Assembly (NCBI GenBank): GCA_017399005.1
Contig: JAFQEO010000036.1
Location: 36,394 to 100,393 of the forward strand
Source: Peptococcaceae bacterium
Lineage (GTDB): Bacteria; Bacillota; Peptococcia; Peptococcales; Peptococcaceae
Length of the DNA: 64,000 bases
Direction: 5' to 3'
Shown here in pieces: positions 16,991 through 25,031 of this stretch. Numbering within the stretch: the stretch's first letter is position 1; every line of letters starts with the position of its first letter. The translations under genes were made by a program, and so were the position numbers. The notes below the pieces were generated by a model that was not told where the DNA came from, made no database searches, and was given only the letters and a program-made list of their open reading frames with translations.

Positions 16991-18343
16991 TTATACCTCC
17001 TTTCTGATACGAGCGCCGTTTTCATCGATGGAAACAATTACGCCATTCATACTTGCGTGAATGTTAGCGGATAAGCCTTCAGCAGCTGCGCCTAACACTT
17101 CACCTTTTACTACGCGGTCGCCAGCAGCTTTTGCTGGAACAGCTGGTTTACCGATATGCTGACGGAATGGAACATATACGGTTTCTGGTGCTAATTCAAT
17201 GCATTCATGTGCATGCAGACCATCGAAATCAGCCAGACCCAGACGAGCAATTAAGCGGTGGGTTGGAATACGATGATTGTCGATATCAGCTTCTGCAACT
17301 GGTTCCATGTTACGTGGAACCTGAATACCTTTTGCACGTAACTGACCTTTGATATAGCCGTTTACTTTACGTGGGGACAGACCCATTGGGCATGCGAACA
17401 TTTCGCAGGCACCACAGTCACAGCAGTTCATAGCATCCCCGAAGGTTGCTAAGTATTCATCATTGTCAGTAATCTGATCTTCACGCCAGATGTTTCTCAT
17501 CACAACGTTTGGACGAATCTGATGACCAATCATGTGACGTGGGCACAGGTCGGTACACATTTTGCACTGGATGCAAGCTGCACGAGCCTGGCGTTTGATT
17601 GTTTCCATTGGCAGAGTTGCACGCTGGAACAGATAATGATCTTTTGGTAACACGATTACATTACCAGTTGTTTTTGTAACAACCGCATCTGCGATTGCTT
17701 TTTCATCCAGAGCGATTTTACCCATCATAGGACCGCCCAGGATAATGCCGTAATCACGAATGGTTGGGTTTGCAGCTGCAATACATTCTGTGATCGGAGT
17801 ACCGATTGGCACTTTCAGCATAATTGGTTCTTTTACTTCCCCTACTACAGACAGATATTTTTCTGTAACAGGTGCGCCATGCAGCGCTTCGTACAGGTTC
17901 AGCATAGTACCTACGTTATCTACCACAGCACCTACGTCCAGTGGCAGACCGCGTTCTGGCACGCTTCTGCCGGTAACCATCTGTACCATTGTCTGCTCAT
18001 CGCCAGCCGGATAGAAGGTTGGCATTTCGAAAATTTCGATATCAGCATTTGCACGGTTGATAGCAGCTTTTAAAGAAGCAATTTCTTCTTTATATTTGCC
18101 TTTCAGTGCAATGACTTTACGGCTAACGCCGAGATGAGCACCAGTTGCATTAACAGCTTCAACAATCTGGTCTGCGAATGTACGGCACAGATATTTATCG
18201 GTTTCGATCAGTGGCTCACATTCAGCTGCGTTTACGATAAAGCATTCTGCTTTCGCATTCAGTTTTACGTGAGTCGGGAAGCCAGCACCACCAGCCCCTA
18301 CGATACCTGCATCTTTTACTGTATCAATAAAACTCAACGTCAT
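16991..18343 (-). CDS. pduS: PduS-like RnfC-type flavin/Fe-S electron transfer protein
   Basis: About 450 residues. The N-terminal DAGIVGAGGAGFPTHVK motif is the NADH/FMN-binding region of RnfC/NuoF-like proteins, followed by VNAAECEPLIETDK and an SLBB-like segment (near 190-215). Two 4Fe-4S motifs are visible, CIQCKMCTDLCP (near 255) and CCDCGACEMFACP (near 300). The C-terminal region (HIGKPAVPAKAAGDRVVKGE) is the RnfC-type sandwich domain. Salmonella PduS was described as a cobalamin reductase and also proposed to move electrons with PduT. A GTG at 18352 is possible; the ATG at 18343 is chosen, and neither has a strong ribosome site. It lies 4 bases upstream of pduT. Confidence 0.92.
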   Translation of the reverse strand: MTLSFIDTVKDAGIVGAGGAGFPTHVKLNAKAECFIVNAAECEPLIETDKYLCRTFADQIVEAVNATGAHLGVSRKVIALKGKYKEEIASLKAAINRANADIEIFEMPTFYPAGDEQTMVQMVTGRSVPERGLPLDVGAVVDNVGTMLNLYEALHGAPVTEKYLSVVGEVKEPIMLKVPIGTPITECIAAANPTIRDYGIILGGPMMGKIALDEKAIADAVVTKTTGNVIVLPKDHYLFQRATLPMETIKRQARAACIQCKMCTDLCPRHMIGHQIRPNVVMRNIWREDQITDNDEYLATFGDAMNCCDCGACEMFACPMGLSPRKVNGYIKGQLRAKGIQVPRNMEPVAEADIDNHRIPTHRLIARLGLADFDGLHAHECIELAPETVYVPFRQHIGKPAVPAKAAGDRVVKGEVLGAAAEGLSANIHASMNGVIVSIDENGARIRKEV

Positions 18344-18405
18344 ACACCACACTTTTCTAAAGAAAATCTATGGAATTTTCCTACAATTTCAAATATTTTT
18401 CAGAC

Positions 18406-18690
18406 TTACAGCAAGTCTGCATCAAATTCTTTGTCATCCACAATACCTACAACAGTTGCATCCACTGCTGTATCCATGGAGCCGGCTGCCACTCGCGCAG
18501 TACTGCCTACAGCGATGATAACCGTTTCACCTGTACCTGCGCCGATGATATCGGCTGCAACAACAGGTTCCCCGACTGGTTTGTCATTGTCCAGGATGTT
18601 AATCGGCTGAACAATCAGCAGTTTCAGACCGGTAAGGGATGTTTCTTTTCTGGTAGCCCAGATATTGCCGATTACTTTTGCAATTTGCAC
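18406..18690 (-). CDS. eutN: BMC-P pentamer vertex protein (EutN/CcmL family)
   Basis: 94 residues of the EutN/CcmL/PduN family, which form pentamers that close the vertices of the polyhedral shell. MQIAKVIGNIWATRKETSLTGLKLLIVQP is the usual first half in form, and AAGSMDTAVDATVVGIVDD closes the domain. The start is GTG, with GAGGAGG at good distance. It is the only pentamer gene in the operon and lies between the flavoprotein and pduS. Confidence 0.95.
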   Translation of the reverse strand: MQIAKVIGNIWATRKETSLTGLKLLIVQPINILDNDKPVGEPVVAADIIGAGTGETVIIAVGSTARVAAGSMDTAVDATVVGIVDDKEFDADLL

Positions 18691-18715
18691 TGAAATTCCT
18701 CCTCTTATAGCGCAA

Positions 18716-19471
18716 TTATTCCCGAACCAGCTCTACATTATGGTTCTGCGCATATTCTTTGGCCAGATCAGTTACAATGGCTTTTGCACCAACAACAATC
18801 CGGGTTGCACCAGCCTGGTATACATCAGCAACACTGCGTTCACTAACCAGATGATTATCCAGTTTTACAGTTTTGTCAGCGGCAGCCGGTGCCGGTTTAC
18901 TCGAACAGGATGCCGTGCAGGCACCGCCGTTCACCAGAATATCTTCCGCTTTATCCGGACAGGTAATCATTAAACCGGATTCCTCCAGCAGCCCCAGCTG
19001 TGCGCGAAACATTTTGTAATATGGTTTCGCAGCGGTTTTGCGGTAGTCATACAGTTCAATCTGATCCTGCATCAGATAAACCGGTTTTCCTAATAACAGG
19101 GCCTGCGACACAATTTTTGTATATGGTGTGTCACAAATCCCGCTGGCGATTTTCGCCAGAGATTCATTGGTCAAATCATGGAGTACCACGGCTTCGCAGC
19201 TGGCAACATCAACATCATAGCCGCATTTCTGCGCACATTTGATGCGATATTTTTCCTTTACTCTGGCACTTTCCAGCAGAGTAAAGCGACATGGTGGCAG
19301 CGCGCTGTCCTGAGTCAGGCCGATTAAAATCGGTTTCTGAGACTCTGGTGCATCTGCAGTACAAAAGCCGGTGGTACTACAAGCTGTTGCTGGTTTCTGC
19401 GCAGCTTCCTGCTCCGCCAGTGCTGCAAGCACACGATTTGCAAGTTCGTCTACCAACGCATCGAAGTCCAA
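18716..19471 (-). CDS. BMC-associated flavoprotein-like protein with encapsulation peptide
   Basis: About 251 residues from a TTG start (AAGGGG before it). Residues 1-25 (MDFDALVDELANRVLAALAE) form an amphipathic helix, then a Cys/Ala/Pro linker: a likely encapsulation peptide. Residues 45-170 resemble the HFCD flavoprotein fold (PF02441, shared with UbiX and PPC decarboxylase), especially LTNESLAKIASGICDTPYT, the equivalent of the family's 'AK.A.G.AD' motif. The last 50 residues (VSERSVADVYQAG ... AIVTDLAKEYAQNHNVEL) resemble the short domain at the N terminus of EutT and EutQ. The substrate is unknown. Similar flavoproteins are, as I recall, found in glycyl-radical BMC loci. Confidence 0.72.
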   Translation of the reverse strand: MDFDALVDELANRVLAALAEQEAAQKPATACSTTGFCTADAPESQKPILIGLTQDSALPPCRFTLLESARVKEKYRIKCAQKCGYDVDVASCEAVVLHDLTNESLAKIASGICDTPYTKIVSQALLLGKPVYLMQDQIELYDYRKTAAKPYYKMFRAQLGLLEESGLMITCPDKAEDILVNGGACTASCSSKPAPAAADKTVKLDNHLVSERSVADVYQAGATRIVVGAKAIVTDLAKEYAQNHNVELVRE

Positions 19472-19506
19472 GGGATCCCCTTCTTTCCATTACTTCTTCC
19501 AAACAG

Positions 19507-20340
19507 TTATAAAACGGTTCCGTCCAGTTTGCAGTTCATTGCAATCCCGGTCGGTGTTACCAGAAATGGATTTGCCGGTTTAATCGTAGTGATACCGGTT
19601 TCTTTCTCGAAAATTTTCTCGATGCCGGTCAGACAGCAGGTACCGCCGCAGAGATACAGGGTATCCACTTCGTCTTTTTTCACATAACGGTTTACAATTG
19701 ATGCCATTTTTTCAAGTACAGGTTTCACAATCGGGAAAATTTCTTTATGCCGTTTGTAATTCTGCTTGATTTCCTCTGCTTCAGCGAAGGAAATTTTATA
19801 ATTTCCCGCCAGCACCAGAGATAAATGAGTACCGCCTGTCGGTTCATCCTCAATCTGAACAACTTCACCGTTTTTCAGAATTGCCAGCCCGGTAGTACCA
19901 CCACCGATATCCACAACCACACCGTCTTCAATCTGATAGATTGCATTCGCTGCGCTTGGTTCATCGAGAATATTGGTAACTTCCAGACCAGCCCCCTCTG
20001 CAATGTACTGATGTGTTTTTACGCTGTCTTCGGTTCCAGCCGGCATTGCGATGGCACAGTATTGTAACTCCATGCCAATACGCGCTTCCAGCTTTTCCTT
20101 CAGTGTGCGTACAATCTGCAGTGCGCCGACATAATCAACTACTACACCGTCTTTCAGTACACTGGCTGCCTGTTTTTCACAGGCAATCGGGTTATCTTCC
20201 TCGTCAAGTACAACCAGAACGATATAGGCAGTCCCCAAATCCACACCAACTTTCAGCTTGTCGCTTACCGGTTTAAATGTTTCTGTTTCAGACTTCACTA
20301 CCCGTTCCATATAGGCATTTACGCGCTCCACATCCATCAT
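19507..20340 (-). CDS. eutJ: EutJ-like actin/Hsp70-fold protein
   Basis: 277 residues. The actin/Hsp70 ATPase signatures are present: KVGVDLGTAYIVLVVLD (phosphate 1, near 30), VVVDIGGGTTGLAIL (phosphate 2, near 140) and LYLCGGTCCLTGIEK (adenosine, near 230). ILDEPSAANAIY is the usual connecting motif. EutJ is thought to be a chaperone or reactivase for BMC enzymes; its role is not firmly known. The ribosome site AAGGAG is well placed. It follows pduL closely and is co-transcribed with it. Confidence 0.93.
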   Translation of the reverse strand: MMDVERVNAYMERVVKSETETFKPVSDKLKVGVDLGTAYIVLVVLDEEDNPIACEKQAASVLKDGVVVDYVGALQIVRTLKEKLEARIGMELQYCAIAMPAGTEDSVKTHQYIAEGAGLEVTNILDEPSAANAIYQIEDGVVVDIGGGTTGLAILKNGEVVQIEDEPTGGTHLSLVLAGNYKISFAEAEEIKQNYKRHKEIFPIVKPVLEKMASIVNRYVKKDEVDTLYLCGGTCCLTGIEKIFEKETGITTIKPANPFLVTPTGIAMNCKLDGTVL

Positions 20341-20366
20341 TTCAGCAAAACTCCTTTACTGGAATC

Positions 20367-20993
20367 TTATTTAATGATGCGGCCCAGAGGCATAGCGCCT
20401 AATTCGGTTGCATTACCTTCATCAGTATCGATATGCATACGGCAACGGAAATTGTCGTTTACACGAACGATTACATCTTTAAATACAACTGGGCGTTCGC
20501 CCCCGATTTCAACGCTTACATGCTGACTGTCAGACAGCCCCATTCTGCGTGCATCGGCTGTTGTCATATGAATGTGGCAGTGAGCCACGATTGTGCCTTC
20601 TGGAATTGTTACACTGCCTTTTGGGCCTTCCAGTGTGATAGAACCGGAGCCAGCTACATCGCCGGATTCCCGCAATGGAGCTTTCACCCCTAAACCTCTG
20701 GCATCACTCTTGGACAATTCCACCTGAGTTGCTTTACGCACTGGACCCAGTACAGAAACGTTTTCTTTTCTGCCTTTCGGACCAACCAGGGTAACACGCT
20801 GTTCAGACAGATACTGACCTGGCTGAGACAGTTCACGTTTTGGAGTCAGAGTAGCACCAGGGCCAAATAAGGTTTCTAAGTCTTTCTGGCTCAGATGTAC
20901 GTGACGTGCCGAAACTTCAACCTGTACATATTCTTTGCTGATGGTATCCACTACAGCATTTACAACCTGATCGATCATGCTTGTTTCGCTCAT
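20367..20993 (-). CDS. pduL: PduL-type phosphate propanoyl/acyltransferase
   Basis: 208 residues. Two PTAC (PF06130) domains are seen: VEVSARHVHLSQKDLETLFG (near 24-43, with zinc-binding HVH) and HCHIHMTTADARRMGLSDSQ (near 140), then DTDEGNATELG near the end. The enzyme converts acyl-CoA plus phosphate to acyl-phosphate and recycles CoA inside the shell. Residues 5-20 (SMIDQVVNAVVDTISKEY) form an amphipathic helix that serves as encapsulation peptide in PduL. Its ATG overlaps the EutT-like stop by 4 bases (ATGA). Together with the aldehyde dehydrogenase it defines the metabolosome core. Confidence 0.95.
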   Translation of the reverse strand: MSETSMIDQVVNAVVDTISKEYVQVEVSARHVHLSQKDLETLFGPGATLTPKRELSQPGQYLSEQRVTLVGPKGRKENVSVLGPVRKATQVELSKSDARGLGVKAPLRESGDVAGSGSITLEGPKGSVTIPEGTIVAHCHIHMTTADARRMGLSDSQHVSVEIGGERPVVFKDVIVRVNDNFRCRMHIDTDEGNATELGAMPLGRIIK

Positions 20994-21775
20994 TTATATT
21001 CACCTGCCAAATGCATAAACATCATCACCCGCAAAGCACTGGACAGACTGTTCAGTACTTCCAGGATGTCATTTCTTGTATATCGGTTTCCTTCATGAAG
21101 CGCTGTGATAGCAGCTGTTTCCACTTCACGCATCTGCGTATACAGCTGATTCAGCTGTGCATATTCCAGACCTCTGGTATACTCCGGTACACCAGCTTCT
21201 TCCACCGGATAGAACTGCATCGGGTTCTGCGCCCGTTCCTGCACTTCTGCCGGGGTCAGACCGATGATATGAGTAACCACCAGCGGCTGATTCAGCACAT
21301 GACTCCGCAGAATATTCCAAAGAATTGTTAATATATTATTTAAATCGTCAAGCAGTCTCTGGCTTCCGCCGCGTTCTGCAATTACGGCCTGCATCAGAAT
21401 AATCTGCGACTGCAGACTTTCTGTTTTTCCGCGGAACAGAATCTGCGGATGATCTTTGGCAACCAGCACATCACCGTATAAAACAGTCATGTGTACCGGT
21501 TTTTCAAAGTAGCAGGCACCTGTGTTGTAATCTACATAATTAGCGCCTTCAGCTTTCACTGGTGCAGCAACAGAAGGCATAGGGGGAACTTCTGCTGCGC
21601 TGACGGATTCCGGTTTGTCACCGGCATTGTTTCCGTTCGTAATTTTAATTTGGCGTCCCATCAGATATTCACGAGCGGCCGGAGAGAGGATATACCCTGG
21701 TTCTACTACATAAAACTCAGGCTGTTCGCTGCGCGGTATTTCCGCTCTCACTTTTGCTTCCGTAATTACCTTCAA
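20990..21775 (-). CDS. eutT: EutT-like cobalamin adenosyltransferase family protein
   Basis: About 261 residues, close to EutT in length. The N-terminal segment (VITEAKVRAEI ... YILSPAAREYLMGRQIKI) and the C-terminal helical half (MREVETAAI ... RNDILEVLNSLSSALRVMMFMHLAG) match EutT. However, the CCxxC metal motif of enteric EutT, between these parts, is not present (the region reads TGACYFEKP). The enzyme would make adenosylcobalamin from cob(I)alamin and ATP, which would imply a B12-dependent signature enzyme elsewhere. Without the motif, activity is not certain. The start is TTG with GGGGGTG upstream. It overlaps pduL by 4 bases. Confidence 0.82.
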   Translation of the reverse strand: MKVITEAKVRAEIPRSEQPEFYVVEPGYILSPAAREYLMGRQIKITNGNNAGDKPESVSAAEVPPMPSVAAPVKAEGANYVDYNTGACYFEKPVHMTVLYGDVLVAKDHPQILFRGKTESLQSQIILMQAVIAERGGSQRLLDDLNNILTILWNILRSHVLNQPLVVTHIIGLTPAEVQERAQNPMQFYPVEEAGVPEYTRGLEYAQLNQLYTQMREVETAAITALHEGNRYTRNDILEVLNSLSSALRVMMFMHLAGEYK

Positions 21776-21811
21776 ACGCTACACCCCCTTATTGGGTTTA
21801 TAGAGATAATC

Positions 21812-22093
21812 TTATTTTAATTTAGGCAGAATGGATTCTACTTCTTCATGTGGTCTTGGGACTACATGAACAGCCAGTAAACCACCGATTCTTTCTGCAG
21901 CAGCAGCACCAGCATCTACGGATGCTTTAACTGCACCTACATCACCGCGTACCATTACGCAGATTAAACCGCCGCCTACCTGTACTTTACCGATCAGGGT
22001 AACGTTTGCAGCTTTTACCATTGCATCGGCAGCTTCGATAGAAGGTACTAAACCTTTTGTTTCAACCATACCTAAAGCCTGCATTACAGCCAT
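21812..22093 (-). CDS. BMC-H shell protein (PduA/EutM type), copy 2
   Basis: 93 residues, a single BMC domain ([20 protein letters not shown] at the N terminus, [17 protein letters not shown] at the end) that forms hexameric shell tiles. It differs from the next upstream gene (22173-22454) by only a couple of conservative changes (S for A, V for I). ATG 22093 follows AAGGAGTG and aligns with the other copies; an upstream frame start at 22123 is not supported. The pore loop is GQVGGG-like ([10 protein letters not shown]), not the KIGSG of PduA. Confidence 0.95.
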   Translation of the reverse strand: MAVMQALGMVETKGLVPSIEAADAMVKAANVTLIGKVQVGGGLICVMVRGDVGAVKASVDAGAAAAERIGGLLAVHVVPRPHEEVESILPKLK

Positions 22094-22172
22094 TGATATA
22101 CACTCCTTCAATTTCGGTTTCACCGGGCTTCACAGCCAGCTGTGAGCACCAGCACCGGGATTTTTTCTAAAA

Positions 22173-22454
22173 TTATTTTAATTTAGGCAGAATGGATTCT
22201 ACTTCTTCATGTGGTCTTGGGATTACATGAACAGCCAGTAAACCACCGATTCTTTCTGCAGCAGCAGCACCAGCGTCAACAGCAGCTTTAACAGCGCCTA
22301 CATCACCGCGTACCATCACGCAGATTAAACCGCCGCCTACCTGTACTTTACCGATCAGGGTAACGTTTGCAGCTTTTACCATTGCATCGGCAGCTTCGAT
22401 AGAAGGTACTAAACCTTTTGTTTCAACCATACCTAAAGCCTGCATTACAGCCAT
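22173..22454 (-). CDS. BMC-H shell protein (PduA/EutM type), copy 1
   Basis: A 93-residue single BMC domain hexamer protein that is nearly identical to the gene just downstream. It has the same ribosome site and a 90-bp spacer. Such tandem copies arise by recent duplication and probably give the main facet tile at high dose. The ending [13 protein letters not shown] is the normal C-terminal helix; no extension is present. Confidence 0.95.
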   Translation of the reverse strand: MAVMQALGMVETKGLVPSIEAADAMVKAANVTLIGKVQVGGGLICVMVRGDVGAVKAAVDAGAAAAERIGGLLAVHVIPRPHEEVESILPKLK

Positions 22455-22517
22455 CTATATACACTCCTTTTAGAATTCTTTAAAAATAAATCGTGTTATA
22501 TTCTGATTCTAATGCAA

Positions 22518-22799
22518 TTAGCCCAGAGTAGGCAGAATTTCTTCTACTTCGTCGTGTGGACGAGGGATTACATGAACGAATACCAGTTCACCAACACGTT
22601 CAGCAGCAGCAGCACCAGCGTCAACAGCAGCTTTAACAGCGCCTACATCACCGCGTACCATAACGTCTACCAGACCAGCACCGATGTGTTCTTTACCAAT
22701 CAGAGTAACGTTAGCAGCTTTTACCATAGCGTCAGCTGCTTCGATTGCAGCAACAACACCTTTTGTTTCGATCATACCTAAAGCCTGCATTGTAGCCAT
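22518..22799 (-). CDS. BMC-H shell protein, divergent paralogue
   Basis: 93 residues, first of three consecutive BMC-H genes after the aldehyde dehydrogenase. It is clearly related to the two tandem copies, but differs in the pore segment ([11 protein letters not shown] against [11 protein letters not shown]) and in several surface positions. The KxxIGAG loop lines the central pore and is close to that of PduA/EutM, so this hexamer probably passes a different solute than the twin tiles. ATG 22799 follows a good GGAGG. Confidence 0.95.
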   Translation of the reverse strand: MATMQALGMIETKGVVAAIEAADAMVKAANVTLIGKEHIGAGLVDVMVRGDVGAVKAAVDAGAAAAERVGELVFVHVIPRPHDEVEEILPTLG

Positions 22800-22868
22800 A
22801 ATAATAATCCTCCTAAAAATAATTCAAATCTGATTTGAATTTCTATTTTCTATCGTTATTTACGAAAC

Positions 22869-24389
22869 TTACGCGTTCTGTAATTTTTCGATAATTTTGC
22901 GAACCAGTACATCCATCTGATCATCGCTTAAGCCAGCGGATGCAGGAGCAGCAGCTGGTGCAGGAGCAGCGTCAGCGTTTTTCATTACGCAGATACCGCT
23001 GGAGCAGTCTGGCAGAGAAGCACGGATATCTTCGATTTCCAGCATACCAATTGCAACATAACGCAGGTTTACTAAATCCAGAGGACCAACGTTTTCAGAT
23101 GTTGCAGAACCGCCGATTGCACCGCAACCCAGTGTTAAGGAAGGTAACAGACCGGTTGTACCACCGATACCGCCCAGAGCACTTGGTGTGTTTACACACA
23201 GACGGGATACAGGAACACGTTTTGCAAAGTATTCAACCATATCCTGGTTGTTGGTGTGCATTGCAAATGTGTGACCTTTCCCTTCGTAGCGCAGGATTGT
23301 GCATACGATGTCACAGATTTCTTTGTAGTCTTTACCTGTGTAGAAGCCCAGGATTGGAGCCAGTTTTTCGTTGGAGTAGGTATGACCACGGCCAACACCA
23401 TCTTCTTTTGCAACCAGTACGCGAGCGCCAGCTGGAACTTTCAGGCCAGCCAGATTAGCGATGGTCTGTACGCTTTTACCTACGATCTGTGGGTTCATTG
23501 TGCCGTTTGCACGCAGAATGAATTTGCTCAGTTTTGCACTTTCTTCGTCATTCAGGAAGTATGCGCCCTGTTTTTCGAATTCAGCACGAACTGCTGGAGC
23601 GTAGTCTTCTTCACAGATGATAGACTGTTCGGAAGCACAGATGGTACCGTTGTCAAATGTTTTAGAATCCAGAATACGTTTAACAGCCAGTGCCAGGTCA
23701 GCGCTCTTATCGATGAATGCAGGACCGTTACCAGGGCCTACGCCGATAGCAGGGTTACCGGAGGAGTAAGCTGCACGAACCATTGCAGAACCACCAGTAG
23801 CCAGAATCATAGCAGTATCAGGATGCTGCATCAGAGTTTCAGTAGCCTGTCTGGTTGGGATGCTGATGCAGGAAACCAGATCTGGGTTACCGCCAACTTC
23901 GGAAATTGCCTGACGGATAACTTTTACTGTTTCCTGGATGCAGCGCAGAGCAGATGGATGTGGAGAGAATACAATTGCGTTACCAGCTTTGATAGCTACT
24001 TCTGCTTTAAACAGAGTTGTGGATGTTGGGTTGGTGGATGGAATTACACCTGCAACAACGCCCATTGGGGATGCAATTGTAATCAGACCTTTTTCTTCGT
24101 CTCTGTTGATTACGCCGATGGTTTTCATATCTTTGATAGCCTGCCAAACATTGTAGCTACCGAATACGTTTTTCACTACTTTGTCTGCAACGATACCGAA
24201 ACCTGTATCTTCGTTAGCCATTACAGCTAAGCGAGCAGCGTTACGAACACCAGCATCAGCGATGGATTTTACGATTTTGTCTACTTCTTCCTGGGATTTT
24301 TCAGCCAGTTCAGCCTGTGCTGCTTTTGCTGCAGCCATTAAGTCACGTACTTCCTGTACGGACAGCAGGTCTTTGTCAAAAAGTTGCAT
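22869..24389 (-). CDS. CoA-acylating aldehyde dehydrogenase, microcompartment type (EutE/PduP family)
   Basis: 506 residues. The nucleophile is C251 in [12 protein letters not shown], preceded by the NAD/CoA-fold motifs [16 protein letters not shown] (near 108-123) and [12 protein letters not shown] (near 216-227). The enzyme oxidises an aldehyde with NAD+ and CoA to acyl-CoA, which PduL turns into acyl-phosphate. After the catalytic domain, an Ala/Pro linker (near 472-487) leads to a C-terminal amphipathic helix ([17 protein letters not shown]). This is a targeting peptide at the C terminus, as in several clostridial BMCs, unlike PduP, where it is N-terminal. It is the second gene of the operon. 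The aldehyde is not known. Confidence 0.95.
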   Translation of the reverse strand: MQLFDKDLLSVQEVRDLMAAAKAAQAELAEKSQEEVDKIVKSIADAGVRNAARLAVMANEDTGFGIVADKVVKNVFGSYNVWQAIKDMKTIGVINRDEEKGLITIASPMGVVAGVIPSTNPTSTTLFKAEVAIKAGNAIVFSPHPSALRCIQETVKVIRQAISEVGGNPDLVSCISIPTRQATETLMQHPDTAMILATGGSAMVRAAYSSGNPAIGVGPGNGPAFIDKSADLALAVKRILDSKTFDNGTICASEQSIICEEDYAPAVRAEFEKQGAYFLNDEESAKLSKFILRANGTMNPQIVGKSVQTIANLAGLKVPAGARVLVAKEDGVGRGHTYSNEKLAPILGFYTGKDYKEICDIVCTILRYEGKGHTFAMHTNNQDMVEYFAKRVPVSRLCVNTPSALGGIGGTTGLLPSLTLGCGAIGGSATSENVGPLDLVNLRYVAIGMLEIEDIRASLPDCSSGICVMKNADAAPAPAAAPASAGLSDDQMDVLVRKIIEKLQNA

Positions 24390-24440
24390 AATTAAACACT
24401 CCTGTTCTAATTATTTACAAAAAAGAAGCGATTCCTTCGA

Positions 24441-25031
24441 TTATTTCTGTTTTAAGAATTCACAGATAGAAGCAACTAAATCTTCTTTTTTGCCAAATCT
24501 GATTTCTTTCCGTGTCATGTTGGTGATATTTAAATCACGAGCCACACTGCGTAATTCTTTTACAGTCATGGCATTCAGCACTTCCGGAGTGAGGGTTTCT
24601 GCCTGAGTTTTCAGTTCAGCGTTCTGTTCGTCATCCGCTTCTTCAGTTTCCCCGGCAGGATCTTCTTCGTCGGATTCTGCTTTTGGCTCCTCTTTCTCAG
24701 CTTCTCCATCCTTTTCAGTCGGTTCTGCCGGAGTCTGCGGTACCTCAGCTTTTACTTTTTTTTTTGGAACAACCAGTGTACAGTCTACTTCGTCATGAGG
24801 ACGGGCAATTACATGTGTATACAGTACTTCCCCAACCTGACTTGCCGCTGCAGCAGCTGCATCAACCGCCGCCTGTACCGCAGCAACATCACCAGTAATG
24901 GATAAGGAAACAATCCCTTTATCGATTTTGTGAACCTGCTCGAACGATACGTCAGAAGTTTTTAATGCGGTATCCAGTGCTACAACTGTAGGACAATAAC
25001 CTAAAAGTTCAATTAAACCTAACGCTTTCAT
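24441..25031 (-). CDS. BMC-H shell protein with acidic linker and Rho_N/SAP-like C-terminal domain
   Basis: 196 residues. Residues 1-90 are a BMC domain (KALGLIELLGYCPTVVALDTAL ... VLYTHVIARPHDEVD). Residues 95-145 are a low-complexity linker, first Lys/Val, then Glu/Ala/Asp-rich. The last 50 residues (LTPEVLNAMTVKELRSVARDL, then TRKEIRFGKKEDLVASICEFL) look like a helix-extended-loop-helix of the Rho_N/SAP/HeH kind, often nucleic-acid binding. EutK has a comparable C-terminal helix-turn-helix. It is the first gene of the BMC operon, with GGAGGTG before ATG. The tail could bind RNA, DNA or another shell or cargo partner; this is inference. Confidence 0.88.
   Translation of the reverse strand: MKALGLIELLGYCPTVVALDTALKTSDVSFEQVHKIDKGIVSLSITGDVAAVQAAVDAAAAAASQVGEVLYTHVIARPHDEVDCTLVVPKKKVKAEVPQTPAEPTEKDGEAEKEEPKAESDEEDPAGETEEADDEQNAELKTQAETLTPEVLNAMTVKELRSVARDLNITNMTRKEIRFGKKEDLVASICEFLKQK

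Larger units (their letters stand above)
21812..22460. repeat. Tandem direct repeat covering two BMC-H genes
   Basis: The segments 21812-22100 and 22173-22461 are direct repeats, near-identical in bases including synonymous positions and the ribosome binding sites. They differ in a short patch around the AAAGCAGC/AAGCATCC valine-adjacent region. This indicates a recent duplication or gene conversion. Confidence 0.85.

Noticed and set aside
21812..22460. Repeats as a CRISPR-like array
   Set aside because: The repeat unit is a whole gene of about 290 bp present twice; no short regular repeats and spacers.
23256..24230. A 324-codon open frame on the plus strand
   Set aside because: Antisense shadow of the aldehyde dehydrogenase gene, which has catalytic motifs throughout.
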